In this document: positions 63,001 to 64,000 of the stretch, piece by piece
Layout: every line of letters begins with the position of its first letter
How positions within the stretch are numbered: the first letter of the stretch is position 1
Assembly (NCBI RefSeq): GCF_036785885.1
Contig: NC_092317.1
Coordinates: 6,822,501-6,886,500 of the forward strand
Direction: 5' to 3'
Length of the DNA stretch: 64,000 nucleotides
Source of the DNA: Coffea arabica
Taxonomy: Eukaryota; Streptophyta; Magnoliopsida; Gentianales; Rubiaceae
Translations under genes and position numbers: made by a program
Notes under the pieces: model-generated
Databases searched by the model: none
What the model was told of the DNA's origin: nothing
The model's input: the letters and a program-made list of their open reading frames with translations, nothing else

Positions 63001-64000
63001 AACAGCTTAAGCTTTTAATTAGGTGGAAATTTAAAAGGTCTTATGTACGTCAAAGGTGTAAATTCTTCAAGTTACTGTATCATTCTTAATACTAAAGCTA
63101 AATGGTGACACAGAAACTTGTATTCAACATATTTTCCTTCAAATTCCTAGGTTGGTGAAACGGGAGGTAGTGATCATTGGTTTTATTTCGTTGTCCATTC
63201 ACTGTGGAGGAAAAGTAGTAGTTGTAATAGGAACTTGCTTACCAGGGTTTAAGTGCATAAATTGTCTAATCAGATTTCTTTTAGTATAAGTCAATTTTAT
63301 TCAACTGAATGCAGACTTGAAATTGCCTTGATATATAAAGTATTACTAGGAGTAATTTTGGTTGCTGTCATCTCTATATCAATTGGACATGCTCTATTCA
63401 AGTGTAATCAGAGAGAATGGAAGGACAAGGATGTAGTCCAAATTAAAAGCCATGAATGACCACCCAATTTTAACTTCCAACTCATGTTGAGTTCCCAATA
63501 AGCTAGGGCTTTTGTTCTTTTGGGCTACTGGTCATAAATTTTGGAGTGCTCTGAGGTGAAGCATCTTTCTTTAACTAATACTTTGACCTTACTTGCCTTG
63601 CACAAAAAAATTCTTAATAGTTTTAATTGTTGGTGATTGATTAACTGTTTCCTTATAGAGCCTCTTCCTTCCTCATTCTGACCCATACTTAATGGCTTTC
63701 TGCAGCTGCTACCCTTGCAAATCGAACATATACCATGGTTGCTGCCAATGACGTGCTTTTGGATTCCTCTGTTGTGAAGTACAGTCCATCAGACTGCCAG
63801 AGGCCAGAAGTTTTGAACAAAAATTTAGTGGAGGGAAACATTCTTCTTTGTGGCTATTCCTTCAACTTTGTTATTGGTACTGCTTCAATTAAGAAGGTCT
63901 CAGAAACAGCTAGGAGCCTTGGTGCTATTGGCTTTGTCCTGGCAGTAGAAAATGTTTCTCCCGGAACAAAATTTGATCCTGTTCCTGTTGGTATTCCAGG
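57099..64000 (+). CDS. SBT2.5: Subtilisin-like serine protease, SBT2.5/SLP3 type (5' part; runs off the right edge)
   Basis: Secreted plant subtilase (S8A) acting in the apoplast or cell wall. Exons: 57099-57286, 58149-58293, 58447-58841, 60046-60141, 60236-60308, 61518-61803, then 63706 to the edge. The first six give 394 aa plus one base. A signal peptide (IGIIIAIMLLGFSTHNGKA) precedes the I9 prodomain (EIYMVMIEGEPVISYKGG ... YSYRHLINGFAVHITPEQ). Catalytic Asp167 is in LGFVDSGIHPNHPSF, His241 in DGDGHGSH (split by intron 3) and oxyanion Asn349 in AQAAGNGGPFPKT. The catalytic Ser (GTSMAAPH) must lie beyond the window. DRAGEDII, YKALYRLFGGFVADVVAAID and LTLGNGKILAGLGLS match the SBT2 clade, and many introns are typical of it. 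The last exon enters the protease-associated region (LVEGNILLCGYSFNFVIGT). Intact as far as visible. Confidence 0.95.

Noticed and set aside
1-64000. CRISPR arrays, bacterial operons, tRNA or rRNA genes
   Set aside because: The window is plant nuclear DNA; no regularly spaced repeats of that type and no intact tRNA or rRNA gene was seen.

Overview
This 64 kb window is nuclear DNA of a flowering plant, almost certainly a eudicot. It is AT-rich and intron-dense with standard GT-AG introns. The intergenic space is full of plant-type DNA transposons: hAT, Mutator-like and short GTTTGGATT-ended MITEs, plus one tRNA-derived SINE. Species cannot be fixed from the sequence; an asterid is my guess only. 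Products were recognised by reading translations against families known from memory. No search was run, and exon joins come from splice sites, phase and family conservation.

Layout. 1-2.5 kb: promoter-like DNA of a possible leftward gene beyond the edge, a MITE and a hAT element. 2.5-5.3 kb (+): translation elongation factor eEF1B beta, with site II/telo-box promoter motifs. 6.26-8.07 kb (-): a conserved plant protein resembling those annotated 'gar2-related'. 8.1-13.9 kb: gene-free, with a hAT element containing a nested MITE. 14.1-17.2 kb (+): MPB2C, a microtubule-associated coiled-coil protein. 17.67-18.28 kb: short TIR element. 18.8-20.4 kb (-): an unrecognised four-exon gene. 22.9-36.6 kb (+): a 27-exon HRQ1-type RecQ-like DNA helicase with an N-terminal ubiquitin-like domain. 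37.7-41.8 kb (+): isoaspartyl peptidase/L-asparaginase. 42.7-43.6 kb (-): a frameshifted, truncated sulfotransferase pseudogene. 44.5-46.8 kb: Mutator-like element with a perfect 9-bp target duplication. 46.8-56.3 kb: gene-poor repeats, including a SINE and a foldback Mutator-like element. 57.1 kb to the right edge (+): a subtilase of the SBT2.5/SLP3 type, incomplete at the edge.

MPB2C, HRQ1 and asparaginase occur in the same order as I recall for Arabidopsis At5g08120, At5g08110 and At5g08100, so this is an old conserved gene block. The genes do not form a pathway: they are independent housekeeping or developmental genes (translation, cytoskeleton, DNA repair, amino-acid turnover, secreted proteolysis). 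I found no new multi-gene system. The most notable items are a stop codon split by an intron in eEF1B, a 133-bp tandem duplication that copies a splice acceptor in HRQ1, a Mutator element carrying coding-like fragments, and several transposons whose exact ends and target duplications can be read directly.
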